NCBI GenBank assembly: GCA_022448425.1 | Contig: JAKVCY010000079.1 | Coordinates: forward strand, 1-58,920 | Length of the DNA stretch: 58,920 nt | Reading direction: 5' to 3' | From: Thalassotalea sp. | Lineage (GTDB): Bacteria; Pseudomonadota; Gammaproteobacteria; Enterobacterales; Alteromonadaceae | Shown here: positions 29,034 to 37,811 of the stretch, piece after piece | How positions within the stretch are numbered: position 1 is the stretch's first letter | Layout of the letters: each line of letters opens with the position of its first letter | The notes under the pieces: model-generated | Told to the model about the DNA's origin: nothing | The model's input: the letters and a program-made list of their open reading frames with translations, nothing else | Database searches by the model: none | Translations under genes and position numbers: made by a program

Positions 29034-29195
29034 ATGAAAGAATTACAATTAAATGAAATAAAGGAAGTTAACGGTGGAAATCCTATTTTGGCCTACCTGG
29101 TAGTGCGCTACGTGGCGCAACGAGCTGTTGTTGCAGTTGCTCGTGGTGTTGCTGCGGGTGGAGTAGCTTACTTAACTAAAGAAGTATTTGAGTAA
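29034..29195 (+). CDS. Double-glycine-leader bacteriocin-like peptide 2
   Basis: A 53-residue peptide beginning 4 bp after peptide 1. Leader MKELQLNEIKEVNGG (1-15) is nearly the same as that of peptide 1. The core is hydrophobic with arginines (RYVAQRAVVAVARGV) and a GVAAG (GxxxG) helix-packing motif, ending LTKEVFE. Tandem genes with matching leaders and complementary helices suggest a two-peptide (class IIb-like) bacteriocin. Shares its exporter with peptide 1 by inference from the leader. Shorter than most gene callers report. Confidence 0.8.
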   Translation: MKELQLNEIKEVNGGNPILAYLVVRYVAQRAVVAVARGVAAGGVAYLTKEVFE

Positions 29196-29201
29196 TTAGA
29201 T

Positions 29202-29231
29202 AGGGCTCGGTAACCCCGGTTATCAAGCCCT
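29202..29231 (+). other. Stem-loop after the bacteriocin peptide pair
   Basis: AGGGCT (29202-29207) pairs with AGCCCT (29226-29231), with an inner GGTAACC/GGTTATC stem and a tiny loop, making a long hairpin with one mismatch and one G:U. No T run follows. It could protect the peptide mRNA from 3' decay and lower expression of the downstream genes. Confidence 0.55.
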
Positions 29232-29246
29232 CGATTGGAAAGTCAT

Positions 29247-29534
29247 ATGTTTAGTAGAAATTGTCCAAATTGTGGAAAACTAGTTCCATGGCAAAAGAGA
29301 AAAGAGCTGTTAATAGTAGACACAATACATTGTGTCTACTGTACAAAGCCACTTTGCCTTAGCTTTAAGTATAGTTTCATAAATGCGCTTATCATAGGTG
29401 GTGCAACTGGCTTATTCCTATCGAGATATACCGATTTAAGCATTGAATTTATTGTTATTATTGCAGTTTTCGCCGGAGAAGGACTGCAACGGTGTTTAGA
29501 TGCTTTGTTCCCTTTAAAAGTAGCAAAGGAATGA
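29247..29534 (+). CDS. Small zinc-ribbon membrane protein, candidate immunity or accessory protein
   Basis: A 95-residue product (ATG at 29247; a TTG four codons earlier is possible). Two CxxC pairs, CPNC and CVYC, in the first 35 residues look like a zinc ribbon. Two hydrophobic helices follow (about 45-64 and 67-84). The cysteine layout resembles small CxxC membrane proteins seen beside microcin genes, as far as I recall. It lies in the same direction as the peptide pair, just after the stem-loop. Function unknown. Confidence 0.6.
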   Translation: MFSRNCPNCGKLVPWQKRKELLIVDTIHCVYCTKPLCLSFKYSFINALIIGGATGLFLSRYTDLSIEFIVIIAVFAGEGLQRCLDALFPLKVAKE

Positions 29535-29537
29535 TAA

Positions 29538-29747
29538 ATGAAGTTTTACTTTTTCTTGTCATTGAGTATTTCGGTATGGGGAATTCTGCTTGCCGAATTA
29601 ACACGTAAAAATAGTTCGAGTGGCTGGGCTACAGCTAATAGCTTACCCACTTTGTACTTATTTGGGATTCTAATTCTTGCCTTTTACTCTAGTATTCAAG
29701 TGTATAAATGTATGAAGGAGACTGTGTTCATTGCAAAAGAGCCTTAA
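29538..29747 (+). CDS. Small two-helix membrane protein A (candidate immunity)
   Basis: A 69-residue protein with hydrophobic helices at about 3-20 and 38-56 and a basic/acidic tail. It begins 3 bp after the zinc-ribbon gene. It resembles the next gene (shared MKxY start, SxxxWxIxLxEL in helix 1, LxGIxxxxxY in helix 2), so the two look like a duplicated family. Two paralogues beside two bacteriocin peptides suggests immunity proteins, one per peptide, but this is inference. Confidence 0.6.
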   Translation: MKFYFFLSLSISVWGILLAELTRKNSSSGWATANSLPTLYLFGILILAFYSSIQVYKCMKETVFIAKEP

Positions 29748-29810
29748 ACTAAAAGGTCAGTAAAGGTTCAAAAAATTTAATTTTTATCTAGAACAACTGA
29801 GGGATGAAGA

Positions 29811-30023
29811 ATGAAACTATACGTATATGTTGCGCTTGCGCTCGTCTCATGGAGTATTGTGCTTCTTGAGCTACTGGGTTTTATTAGTTTGACTGGCGAA
29901 GCAAGCTCTGGCAGCTTTCTAAGTATACAGTTGCTGGGAATTTCACTAAGTACAATCTATTTTACTGCTCAGGCGATTTCACTGTTTAAGTTGAGAAGGG
30001 TTAAGCTCAACAAACAAACTTAA
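29811..30023 (+). CDS. Small two-helix membrane protein B (paralogue of protein A)
   Basis: A 70-residue protein with helices at about 3-25 and 38-58 and a basic tail (KLRRVKLNKQT). It aligns with the gene at 29538 over most of its length. It has a GAGGGA-type ribosome-binding site upstream (gagggatgaaga before the start). No known family. Candidate immunity protein for the adjacent peptides. Confidence 0.6.
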   Translation: MKLYVYVALALVSWSIVLLELLGFISLTGEASSGSFLSIQLLGISLSTIYFTAQAISLFKLRRVKLNKQT

Positions 30024-30448
30024 ACCTCGGAGGTTAAACAGGTATTGCACGCAAGCTATTGGTTTTCTTTCTTGACGTTTTGATTTTCCAGCTACAAAAA
30101 TACTTCAAGTATTCGCAATTTTTGTTCATGACTTTTGCTCGGCAAAGCGAATAACTTAGCGTTTAACACAAACGTATGCCCTCCTTTCAATACGGCTTAT
30201 CGAGAAGCTTTTATTTAAAATATCCGACAACACGTAAAAAATCAGAGAAATTACTGTAAAGCTTAAAATTTATACGTGATCTTTAAAGAATACTTCTGTA
30301 TAATCCTGCGCTCCCTACGTTACAAAGCTTGATTCTTTCCCGGAATTAAGCAACAGGCTCGATACTCGAAGGGGTAGAGCGAAGCCTTTAGAACCGATAA
30401 CGCTAGGGCGTTATCAAGTTTAGTAACATTTTAATTTGGGTTTTTTAA
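30024..30448 (+). promoter_or_regulatory. rplM promoter and leader region
   Basis: A 425-bp gap without a gene. It holds a short inverted repeat AACCTC-G-GAGGTT (30023-30035) at the end of the island and a perfect TATAAT at 30299-30304, with only a weak -35 (GTGATC at 30276-30281). Transcription from there would give a leader of about 140 nt before rplM. In E. coli the rplM-rpsI leader is a site of L13 autoregulation; whether this leader folds similarly was not tested. Confidence 0.5.
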
Positions 30449-30877
30449 ATGAAAACTTTTGTAGCAAAAGCTGAAAGCGTAGAACGCGATTGGTTTGTAG
30501 TGGACGCTGAGAACAAAACTCTTGGTCGTATCGCTACTGAGATTGCTCGCCGTTTACGTGGTAAGCATAAACCAGAATACACTCCTCACTGTGACACAGG
30601 CGATTACATCGTTGTTGTTAACGCTGAGAAAGTAAAAGTAACAGGTAACAAAGCGAAAGGTAAAATCTACTACTCGCACACTGAGTTCCCTGGTGGTTTG
30701 AAGCAAATTAGCTTCGAAAAGCTTATCGATAAAGCGCCTGAGCGTGCTATCGAATTCGCGGTAAAAGGTATGCTTCCTAAAGGTCCTTTAGGTCGTCAAA
30801 TGTACCGCAAGTTAAAAGTGTATGCTGGCCCTGAGCACAAGCATGCTGCACAACAACCACAACTTTTGGAGCTGTAA
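30449..30877 (+). CDS. rplM: 50S ribosomal protein L13
   Basis: L13 is an early-assembling large-subunit protein. The 142-residue product begins [20 protein letters not shown] and contains the family block [19 protein letters not shown]; length is exact for bacteria. It starts an operon with rpsI 3 bp downstream. Confidence 0.98.
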   Translation: MKTFVAKAESVERDWFVVDAENKTLGRIATEIARRLRGKHKPEYTPHCDTGDYIVVVNAEKVKVTGNKAKGKIYYSHTEFPGGLKQISFEKLIDKAPERAIEFAVKGMLPKGPLGRQMYRKLKVYAGPEHKHAAQQPQLLEL

Positions 30878-30880
30878 GCA

Positions 30881-31273
30881 ATGGCTGATAATCAATATTA
30901 CGGTACTGGTCGTCGCAAGAGCTCAACTGCTCGTGTGTTCATGAAAGCTGGTAACGGTGCAATCACAATTAACAAACGTGACATTTCTGAATTCTTCGGT
31001 CGTGAAACTGCTCGCATGGTAGTTCGTCAACCGCTTGAGTTAGTTGAATTGTTAGAGAAGTTCGACTTAAACATTACTGTTACAGGTGGTGGTAGTACTG
31101 GTCAAGCTGGTGCAATCCGTCACGGTATCACTCGTGCACTTATGCAGTACGACGAGTCATTACGTGGTGAACTACGTAAAGCTGGTTTCGTTACTCGTGA
31201 TGCTCGTAAAGTTGAGCGTAAGAAGGTTGGTTTACACAAAGCACGTAAACGTCCTCAATTCTCAAAACGTTAA
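30881..31273 (+). CDS. rpsI: 30S ribosomal protein S9
   Basis: S9 contacts P-site tRNA through its C-terminal tail. The 130-residue protein starts [20 protein letters not shown] and ends with the conserved basic tail [11 protein letters not shown]. It is co-transcribed with rplM and closed by the hairpin at 31292-31319. Confidence 0.98.
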   Translation: MADNQYYGTGRRKSSTARVFMKAGNGAITINKRDISEFFGRETARMVVRQPLELVELLEKFDLNITVTGGGSTGQAGAIRHGITRALMQYDESLRGELRKAGFVTRDARKVERKKVGLHKARKRPQFSKR

Positions 31274-31291
31274 TATTTCGTTTTCGAATGC

Positions 31292-31319
31292 AAAAACCGG
31301 CTTTATGCCGGTTTTTTTA
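31292..31319 (+). terminator. Rho-independent terminator after rpsI
   Basis: AAAAACCGGC and its complement enclose a TTTAT loop and end in seven T. It begins 18 bp after the rpsI stop. Confidence 0.93.
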
Positions 31320-31559
31320 TGCCCAAAAACTACTATGCTCAAGGATTGAACAGCCAATTTACGGCCTTGAAATATTTTGTAATTAATTTGCGCAAAGTGT
31401 TGCAACCAAGGTTGAATTTCCTTGTAAAAAAAGGGGCTTTTCATTATGATCAGAAAAATTTTTTTGTCGCTAGTGTGCTCAATTAAGTGACTGATAAACA
31501 CTAAATAAGAAGTATTATCATTTACTTGGTTGGAGCATAAAAATAATTGGAGAAATTGA

Positions 31560-32150
31560 ATGAGCAATGCGCCCGTTGATAACGGCCGTCGACGCTTTCT
31601 AACCGCGGCTACTTCAGTCGTAGGTGGTGTAGGTGTTGTCGGTGTGGCTGTGCCTTTCATTGGTTCTTGGAACCCTAGTGCCAGAGCGAAAGCTGCTGGT
31701 GCTCCGGTTGAAGTCAATGTGAGTAAAATTGAGCCTGGTCAATTAGTTCGTGCTGAATGGCGTGGTAAACCAGTTTATGTGGTTCGTCGTACAGATAAAA
31801 CCCTTGCAGATTTGGCTAAACACGATGATCAACTTCGTGACCCTAATTCAGCTGAGCCTCAGCAACCTGAATATGCCCAAAATGCGCATCGCTCCATTAA
31901 GCCAGAAATTATGGTTGCCTTAGGCGTATGTACTCACTTAGGTTGTGCTCCTACACATCACAAGGGCGATTTCGAGCAGCATGTTGCTGGCGTTACAGAT
32001 GGTTTCTTCTGTCCTTGTCACGGTTCTAAATTCGATATGGCTGGCCGTGTATTCCAAGGTGTTCCTGCACCATTAAACCTATCAGTACCTGAGCATTCTT
32101 TCCCTAAAGAAGACACCTTATTAATTGGTGTTGCACCAGGAGAAGCGTAA
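31560..32150 (+). CDS. petA: Ubiquinol-cytochrome c reductase Rieske iron-sulfur subunit
   Basis: This subunit of the cytochrome bc1 complex takes electrons from ubiquinol to cytochrome c1. The 196-residue protein has a twin-arginine start (RRRFLTAATS) that also anchors it in the membrane (about 12-35). Cluster ligands are Cys124 and His126 (CTHLGC) and Cys151 and His154 (CPCHGS), with Cys129 and Cys153 forming the usual disulfide. It overlaps petB by one base. Confidence 0.97.
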   Translation: MSNAPVDNGRRRFLTAATSVVGGVGVVGVAVPFIGSWNPSARAKAAGAPVEVNVSKIEPGQLVRAEWRGKPVYVVRRTDKTLADLAKHDDQLRDPNSAEPQQPEYAQNAHRSIKPEIMVALGVCTHLGCAPTHHKGDFEQHVAGVTDGFFCPCHGSKFDMAGRVFQGVPAPLNLSVPEHSFPKEDTLLIGVAPGEA

Positions 32151-33412
32151 TGAATAACTTTCTAGCTTGGATAGAAGCACGTCTTCCAGTCATGGAAGCG
32201 ATGAATAAACACGTTTTACAATACCCTGCACCAAAGAACTTTAACTTCTGGTATTTCTTTGGTTCTCTAGCAATGTTAGTACTTGTAAACCAAATCCTTA
32301 CGGGTATCTGGTTAACAATGAACTACGAACCATCTGGCGATGGCGCATTTGCTTCAATTGAATACATCATGCGTGACGTAGACTACGGCTGGTTACTACG
32401 TTATATGCACTCAACGGGCGCTTCCGCGTTTTTCGTTGTTGTTTACTTACATATGTTCCGTGGCTTAATGTACGGTTCTTACCAGAAACCACGTGAGTTA
32501 TTGTGGATCTTCGGTATGTTAATCTTCTTAGTATTAATGGCTGAAGCATTCATGGGTTACTTACTACCTTGGGGTAACATGAGTTACTGGGGGGCGCAGG
32601 TAATCATATCGCTCTTTGGTGCCGTACCTGTGGTAGGTGAAGACTTAGCTACATGGATCAAAGGTGACTACGTTATCTCTGGTGCTACGCTAAACCGTTT
32701 CTTCGCGTTACACGTTGTTGCACTTCCACTTGTATTAGTAGTGCTTGTGTTCTTACACATCTTAGCACTTCATGAAGTGGGTTCTAACAACCCTGACGGT
32801 GTGAACATCAAGAAGCCTAAAGGCAGTCAAAAGCCGGAAGAACTTTCTAAGTTTAAGTTCCACAAGCAGTACGCAGACAAGTACGATATTGTTGACGCAA
32901 TTCCATTCCACCCGTACTACACGGTTAAGGATATTATGGGTGTTGCTGGTTTCTTAATCTTCTTCTGTTGGGTAATGTTCTTCTTCCCAGAAGGTGGTGG
33001 TTACTTCTTAGAAGCGCCTAACTTTACACCGGCAAATGGTCTTAAAACACCAGAGCATATCGCACCTGTATGGTACTTCGGTCCGTTCTACACAATCTTA
33101 CGTGTTGTTCCGGACAAGCTGATGGGTACTATCCTAATGTTCGCTGCAATCGGTGTACTATTCGCGTTACCATGGTGTGACCGTGGTACGGTTAAATCGA
33201 TTCGTTTCCGTAGCAAATGGCACTTATTGAACTTAATTCAGTTCTCTATTTGTTTCATTGCTTTAGGTATCCTAGGTACAATGCCAGCATCTGATATTGC
33301 TAACTTAATTGGTACCATTGCGACAATTGGTTACTTCGGATTCTTCTTGGCGATTTGGATTTACTCTAAGAACGAAAACACTAAGCCAGTACCAGAAAGG
33401 GTGACTAAATAA
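32150..33412 (+). CDS. petB: Cytochrome b subunit of the bc1 complex
   Basis: Cytochrome b holds two b hemes and both quinone sites. The 420-residue protein has the eight-to-nine-helix layout, paired histidines in helices B and D (for example YMHSTGASAFF and HVVALPLVLVVLVFLHILALHEVG), the Qo-site region GNMSYWGAQV, and the PEW-like PVWYFGPFY. It is flanked by petA and petC with one-base overlaps on both sides. Confidence 0.97.
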   Translation: MNNFLAWIEARLPVMEAMNKHVLQYPAPKNFNFWYFFGSLAMLVLVNQILTGIWLTMNYEPSGDGAFASIEYIMRDVDYGWLLRYMHSTGASAFFVVVYLHMFRGLMYGSYQKPRELLWIFGMLIFLVLMAEAFMGYLLPWGNMSYWGAQVIISLFGAVPVVGEDLATWIKGDYVISGATLNRFFALHVVALPLVLVVLVFLHILALHEVGSNNPDGVNIKKPKGSQKPEELSKFKFHKQYADKYDIVDAIPFHPYYTVKDIMGVAGFLIFFCWVMFFFPEGGGYFLEAPNFTPANGLKTPEHIAPVWYFGPFYTILRVVPDKLMGTILMFAAIGVLFALPWCDRGTVKSIRFRSKWHLLNLIQFSICFIALGILGTMPASDIANLIGTIATIGYFGFFLAIWIYSKNENTKPVPERVTK

Positions 33413-34110
33413 TGAAAAAGCTATTTATTACATTATTAGCTATGGTGCCGGCATTGGCTTTTGCTGCTGGCCCGAGCCTACCTTTAGATTCTGCTAACAA
33501 CGATTTAGCTGATAAAGAATCATTGAAGCGTGGCTTTAAAGCTTACATTAATTATTGCTTAGGTTGTCACGAGTTACAGTACCAGCGTTACAATCGTACT
33601 TTTGCTGACTTAGGCATTAGCGACGAAGAAGGTAAAGCTGAGTGGATGTATACTGGTGAGAAGGTTGGTGATCACATCACTAACTCAATGCCAGCTAAAG
33701 AAGCAGCTCAATGGTTTGGTTCGGCTCCACCGGACTTAACACTTGAAGCACGCTTCAGAAGCCCTGACTACATTTACACGTACTTACGTTCTTTCTATAC
33801 AGATGAGAACCGTCCGTTTGGCGTAAACAACACAATCTTCCCAGATGTTGGTATGCCACACGTACTGCAGAACCTTCAAGGTGTTCGTACTAAAGACGAG
33901 AATGGTGTTCTTTCACCAGCTGTTGGCGGCACGATGACTGAGCAAGAGTACGACGCATTTGTTCGCGACTTAACAAACTTCCTTGAGTATGTTGGTGAGC
34001 CAAACAAATTAGAGCGTAAAGAATTAGGTAAGTGGGTAATTGGTTTCCTATTTATATTCTTCATCTTGTCTTACTTCTTGAAGAAAGAATACTGGCGTGA
34101 CATTCACTAA
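33412..34110 (+). CDS. petC: Cytochrome c1 subunit of the bc1 complex
   Basis: Cytochrome c1 passes electrons to soluble or membrane cytochrome c. The 232-residue precursor has a signal peptide (about 1-19), one heme site CLGCH (Cys49, Cys52, His53), a later methionine region near GMPHV for the axial ligand, and a C-terminal anchor helix (about 206-224). The terminator at 34133-34159 ends the operon. Confidence 0.96.
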   Translation: MKKLFITLLAMVPALAFAAGPSLPLDSANNDLADKESLKRGFKAYINYCLGCHELQYQRYNRTFADLGISDEEGKAEWMYTGEKVGDHITNSMPAKEAAQWFGSAPPDLTLEARFRSPDYIYTYLRSFYTDENRPFGVNNTIFPDVGMPHVLQNLQGVRTKDENGVLSPAVGGTMTEQEYDAFVRDLTNFLEYVGEPNKLERKELGKWVIGFLFIFFILSYFLKKEYWRDIH

Positions 34111-34132
34111 TTAGTGAAACCGCAGAATGCTC

Positions 34133-34159
34133 AAAGGCAGCCTAATGGCTGCCTTTTTT
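34133..34159 (+). terminator. Rho-independent terminator after petC
   Basis: AAAGGCAGCC pairs with GGCTGCCTTT around a TAAT loop, followed by a T run, 22 bp after the petC stop. Confidence 0.93.
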
Positions 34160-34547
34160 GTTGCCTTATTTTTGTACCTCATCGTTGCGATGTACTGAAA
34201 TTACAACAAGGCGTATTAACTCTTTTCATAGCCGACAGAATCACTTCAAACACCTGCCTCAAATAAAGAGCTCGCGCTTGCATTTATGCCCTAACTGTTA
34301 GATATATTTCCGGAATTGAAGGAGCCAAGCCATTAATACTGTGAAACATGAATATTCACGCAAGGTTATATTCGGCTTTAACTGCTCTAGGCCGCATAAA
34401 ATACGTAATTTTTAAAAGATCCCAACATTTATCGTAAATCTTTGTTGAACGTTTAATATCTGTACAATATACTCCAAAAAATATATTGCATACAATATGT
34501 GATATTCAATATATTTTTATAAGAATTAAAATAATGAGGGTTAAATA
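34160..34547 (+). promoter_or_regulatory. Upstream region of the TonB-dependent receptor with nested inverted repeats
   Basis: A 388-bp gap with no gene. Near its 3' end, AAATATATTG (34479-34488) and CAATATATTT (34507-34516) are exact inverted repeats 18 bp apart. A second palindrome, ATATTG-CATA-CAATAT (34483-34498), overlaps the left arm. The site is 32-70 bp before the receptor start and may be an operator. GAGGG supplies the ribosome-binding site. Confidence 0.5.
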
Positions 34548-37500
34548 ATGTCCACGTTCAGGAAGAGTACTTTTCAAGCACGCAAGTCACTTATCGCCAT
34601 AGCAATATGCACTTCACTTGCTTTTAGTGCACCAGCAGTTCTAGCCGCTGATAAAGTTAACGGTAGTATGGCTGGTGAAATTGCGGTGCAGGACGGTCAG
34701 AAACTGGCAAATGTGCAGGTGATGATCAAGCATGAAAGCAAGGGTATTACGCGTAAAGCAACTACCGATAGCTATGGTAAATTTACTATTAGAGGCTTAC
34801 CTATCGGTAACTACACCGTAACGTTTTCTAAAGATGGATTTGAAACCATTGAAGAAAAACAAATTCAAGTAAGAGCGGGTAGTACTGCAGGTTTTGATGT
34901 TGCGATGTATGAAGTTGGCATTGAGCGAATTGAAGTTACGGGTTCTAGTGTACAAGTTATTGATTTTGAGAGCTCAACTTCACAAATTTCGTTATCAGCT
35001 GACGATTTAGCTCTGTTACCGGTTGCTAGAGATTTAACGTCTGTTGCTTTACTCGCTCCGGGTTCTTCTCTTGCTGCTGACCAAGATGGTGACTACGGGC
35101 GTGGTGCTTCATTTAACGGGTCTTCAGTAGCTGAAAACGGATACTTCCTCAACGGCTTAAACATTACTGGCATCCGTAAAGGTCTTGGCTATATCGATAT
35201 TCCTTGGGAATCGATTGCTCAGACAAATGTAGTTACCGGTGGCGTAAGTGCAGAGTATGGTCAGTTCATTGGTGGCGTGACTGATATGGTCACTAAATCG
35301 GGCGACAACGAATTCAAATTTGGCGTATCAGTAGACTATGTTCCTGGTTCATTAGCTTCCCAATCACCTGACACTTGGGGTTACAGCTTGGCTGCCGATG
35401 ACAATGGTGATTATCCATTCGATCCTTTGCTGATTGATTACAACCAAGGAAATGAATATGACTCTAAGAGCTATAACATCTATGCAAGTGGTGCCATCAT
35501 TGAGGATACCTTATTTTTCTACGGCATACTCAATCCGCAAAAATATACGAATGAATGGGCAACAGATTCTGGCGAATTCAAGCGTGAAGAGGGAACTGCT
35601 GATTTCTGGTTAGCAAAAATTGATTGGTATATTAACGAGAATCACAGTCTTGGCTTTACTGCCTTAAACAATGAATGGGAAGAAGACTACAAAACCGCCG
35701 ACTACGATCTTGACACTAAATCTATCACTGGTGAGTTTAGTGACCCAGATGTGTCGACATGGGGTGGCGAGCTTTGGTCGGTTAACTATACCGGTATTAT
35801 TACTGAAGACTTTACTGTCAGCGCAATTTACGGGGTAACCGAACAAGACACTGCGAGTATCAACCCGACTGCCGAACAATCTCGAACTTGGTGGCAAAAC
35901 GATGACCTTAGCTGGACTAAGTTGGGTGATTGGGTAGGTACTTACAAAGACTACAAGCAAAACGATAAGCGAACACAATTCCGCGTTGACTTAGACTGGG
36001 AATTTGACGACCACACGTTGCGTGCAGGCTTTAGTCAGGAAGTTGTAGAGGTTTCAGATAACATCACTTATGCAGGTGACGGCTATCAATATGATTATCG
36101 CGTAATGACCCAAGGAACGTTGGACTGGATTAATGATAATCGCGCTGCCTTGGGACAGGGGCCTGCTGATATTAGTGTTGGTGATAGATTCTATCGTTCG
36201 CGTATATACACGCGAATCGGTACAGCTGAATCGAAGACTGCAGCTTTCTACCTTCAAGACTCATGGCGAATTACTGATGAATTGACGCTTAACCTTGGTG
36301 TGCGTAATAGTGCATTTAGTGCAGATACAGGTGAAGGTGATACGTACCTTGATATGAAAAACCAATGGGCTCCGCGCTTAGGTGCTATATGGGATGTTAA
36401 CGGCGAAGGTAGAACAAAATTATTTGTTAACTATGGTCGTTACTACATGCCGATTTCACCTAACACATCAGTACGTATGACCTTGGGTGAGAGAAACCAG
36501 TACAACTATGCTAAATATGAATCCATCGATTCAGACAATCGACCTGTAAATTCAGAATCAATGTACCTACTAGACTATGGTGATGGTACTTTCACACAGC
36601 CATACCAAACGTTAGTGGATGCTGATTTAGACCCAATGTACAGTGACGAGATTTCACTCAGTGTTTCTCATGACCTTGATGGTAACTGGATTGTAGGTGC
36701 ACGCTACATTTATCAAGAGTTAAAATCTTCAATCGAAGACACCAACATGAAGTACGTACTAGATAAGTGGTCAGCAGCTCACCCAGAAGAGGCAGCTAAG
36801 CTTGACCCTAATTGGAACACTAGCTCATCTTGGGTAGGTATTGTGATCAACCCAGGTTCGCCAGTACATCTTGCTTACGATCAAAACCAAGACGGTAAAA
36901 TTTCAGGTAACGAAGGTGTAACTTGGTCAGCTGATTATATTGGCCTTCCTAAAGCAGAACGCAAATATCATGGGCTAGAGTTAACCATAGAAGGTTCGCC
37001 GTTTGAAGGCGCATACCTAAACGCGTCATACACTTACTCGAAGTCTGAAGGTAACACTGAAGGTTTAGTAAGTGGTGTCCATTCACAGGCTGACCCAGGT
37101 TGGTCTGGATCATTTGATAGCCCTGAGTTCACTGACCACTCATATGGTCGAACATCGAATGATATACCACATAAGTTCAAAGCATACGGTCGCTACGAGA
37201 TCATGGATAACTTAAATCTAGGTGTTGTGTTGTTGGCGCAAGAAGGTCGTGCTCGCAATATTCTCGGCTACCATCCACAAGATGCGGACTCTTGTGCTCC
37301 AGAAAGAGATATTACTTGGTGTGAAGATTGGAATCGTCAGAACTTCTATTCAAACGGTCAGCCTTCACCTCGCGGATCTGGTGGTCATGGCGACTGGATT
37401 TATCAGTTAGATTTAAGCCTATCTTACTTTATCGATCTTGGGGATGCAGGCGCAGTAACCTTATCAGGGAAAGTGTTCAATGCACTTGATGCTGATACGA

Positions 37501-37625
37501 CAAATACGTACAACGATATGAGTGAGTTTGACTATGTCATTGGTTCTGATAACCCGAACTACGGTAACCCAACTAGTTACCAGACACCGCGCTCATTCTT
37601 ATTCCAAGCACGTTACGACTTCTAA
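34548..37625 (+). CDS. Oar-like TonB-dependent outer-membrane receptor
   Basis: The 1025-residue protein has a signal peptide (about 1-33, ending VLAA), a carboxypeptidase-regulatory-like beta domain (about 36-115), a TonB plug (about 125-260) and a long beta-barrel with many Asp/Asn/Tyr-rich loops, ending in FQARYDF, a typical outer-membrane C-terminus. It resembles Oar-type receptors of marine Alteromonadales, whose substrates are mostly unknown (peptides or glycans suspected). It separates petABC from sspAB, which are close neighbours in many gammaproteobacteria. Confidence 0.9.
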   Translation: MSTFRKSTFQARKSLIAIAICTSLAFSAPAVLAADKVNGSMAGEIAVQDGQKLANVQVMIKHESKGITRKATTDSYGKFTIRGLPIGNYTVTFSKDGFETIEEKQIQVRAGSTAGFDVAMYEVGIERIEVTGSSVQVIDFESSTSQISLSADDLALLPVARDLTSVALLAPGSSLAADQDGDYGRGASFNGSSVAENGYFLNGLNITGIRKGLGYIDIPWESIAQTNVVTGGVSAEYGQFIGGVTDMVTKSGDNEFKFGVSVDYVPGSLASQSPDTWGYSLAADDNGDYPFDPLLIDYNQGNEYDSKSYNIYASGAIIEDTLFFYGILNPQKYTNEWATDSGEFKREEGTADFWLAKIDWYINENHSLGFTALNNEWEEDYKTADYDLDTKSITGEFSDPDVSTWGGELWSVNYTGIITEDFTVSAIYGVTEQDTASINPTAEQSRTWWQNDDLSWTKLGDWVGTYKDYKQNDKRTQFRVDLDWEFDDHTLRAGFSQEVVEVSDNITYAGDGYQYDYRVMTQGTLDWINDNRAALGQGPADISVGDRFYRSRIYTRIGTAESKTAAFYLQDSWRITDELTLNLGVRNSAFSADTGEGDTYLDMKNQWAPRLGAIWDVNGEGRTKLFVNYGRYYMPISPNTSVRMTLGERNQYNYAKYESIDSDNRPVNSESMYLLDYGDGTFTQPYQTLVDADLDPMYSDEISLSVSHDLDGNWIVGARYIYQELKSSIEDTNMKYVLDKWSAAHPEEAAKLDPNWNTSSSWVGIVINPGSPVHLAYDQNQDGKISGNEGVTWSADYIGLPKAERKYHGLELTIEGSPFEGAYLNASYTYSKSEGNTEGLVSGVHSQADPGWSGSFDSPEFTDHSYGRTSNDIPHKFKAYGRYEIMDNLNLGVVLLAQEGRARNILGYHPQDADSCAPERDITWCEDWNRQNFYSNGQPSPRGSGGHGDWIYQLDLSLSYFIDLGDAGAVTLSGKVFNALDADTTNTYNDMSEFDYVIGSDNPNYGNPTSYQTPRSFLFQARYDF

Positions 37626-37648
37626 TATTCTTCGTAGATTATCCCTTT

Positions 37649-37675
37649 GGGCAACTTAACGGTTGCCCTTTTTTT
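37649..37675 (+). terminator. Rho-independent terminator after the TonB-dependent receptor
   Basis: GGGCAAC (37649-37655) pairs with GTTGCCC (37662-37668) around a six-base loop, followed by seven T. Confidence 0.9.
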
Positions 37676-37811
37676 AATCTCAATTGCTTAAGCTAAACAC
37701 ATATCAAGTTAACTGGACTGACCAGTTTCAATAAAAACCAGAAATCGGTTATCATACAGCCACTAGACGATATCTTCGTCTTTCCTTTCTAAACCTATTA
37801 ATGGAGGCATT

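Noticed and set aside
30020..30038. TTAAACCTC-G-GAGGTTAAA near-palindrome as a terminator
   Set aside because: No T run and it overlaps the stop of the last island gene; stem without a loop is unlikely to terminate.
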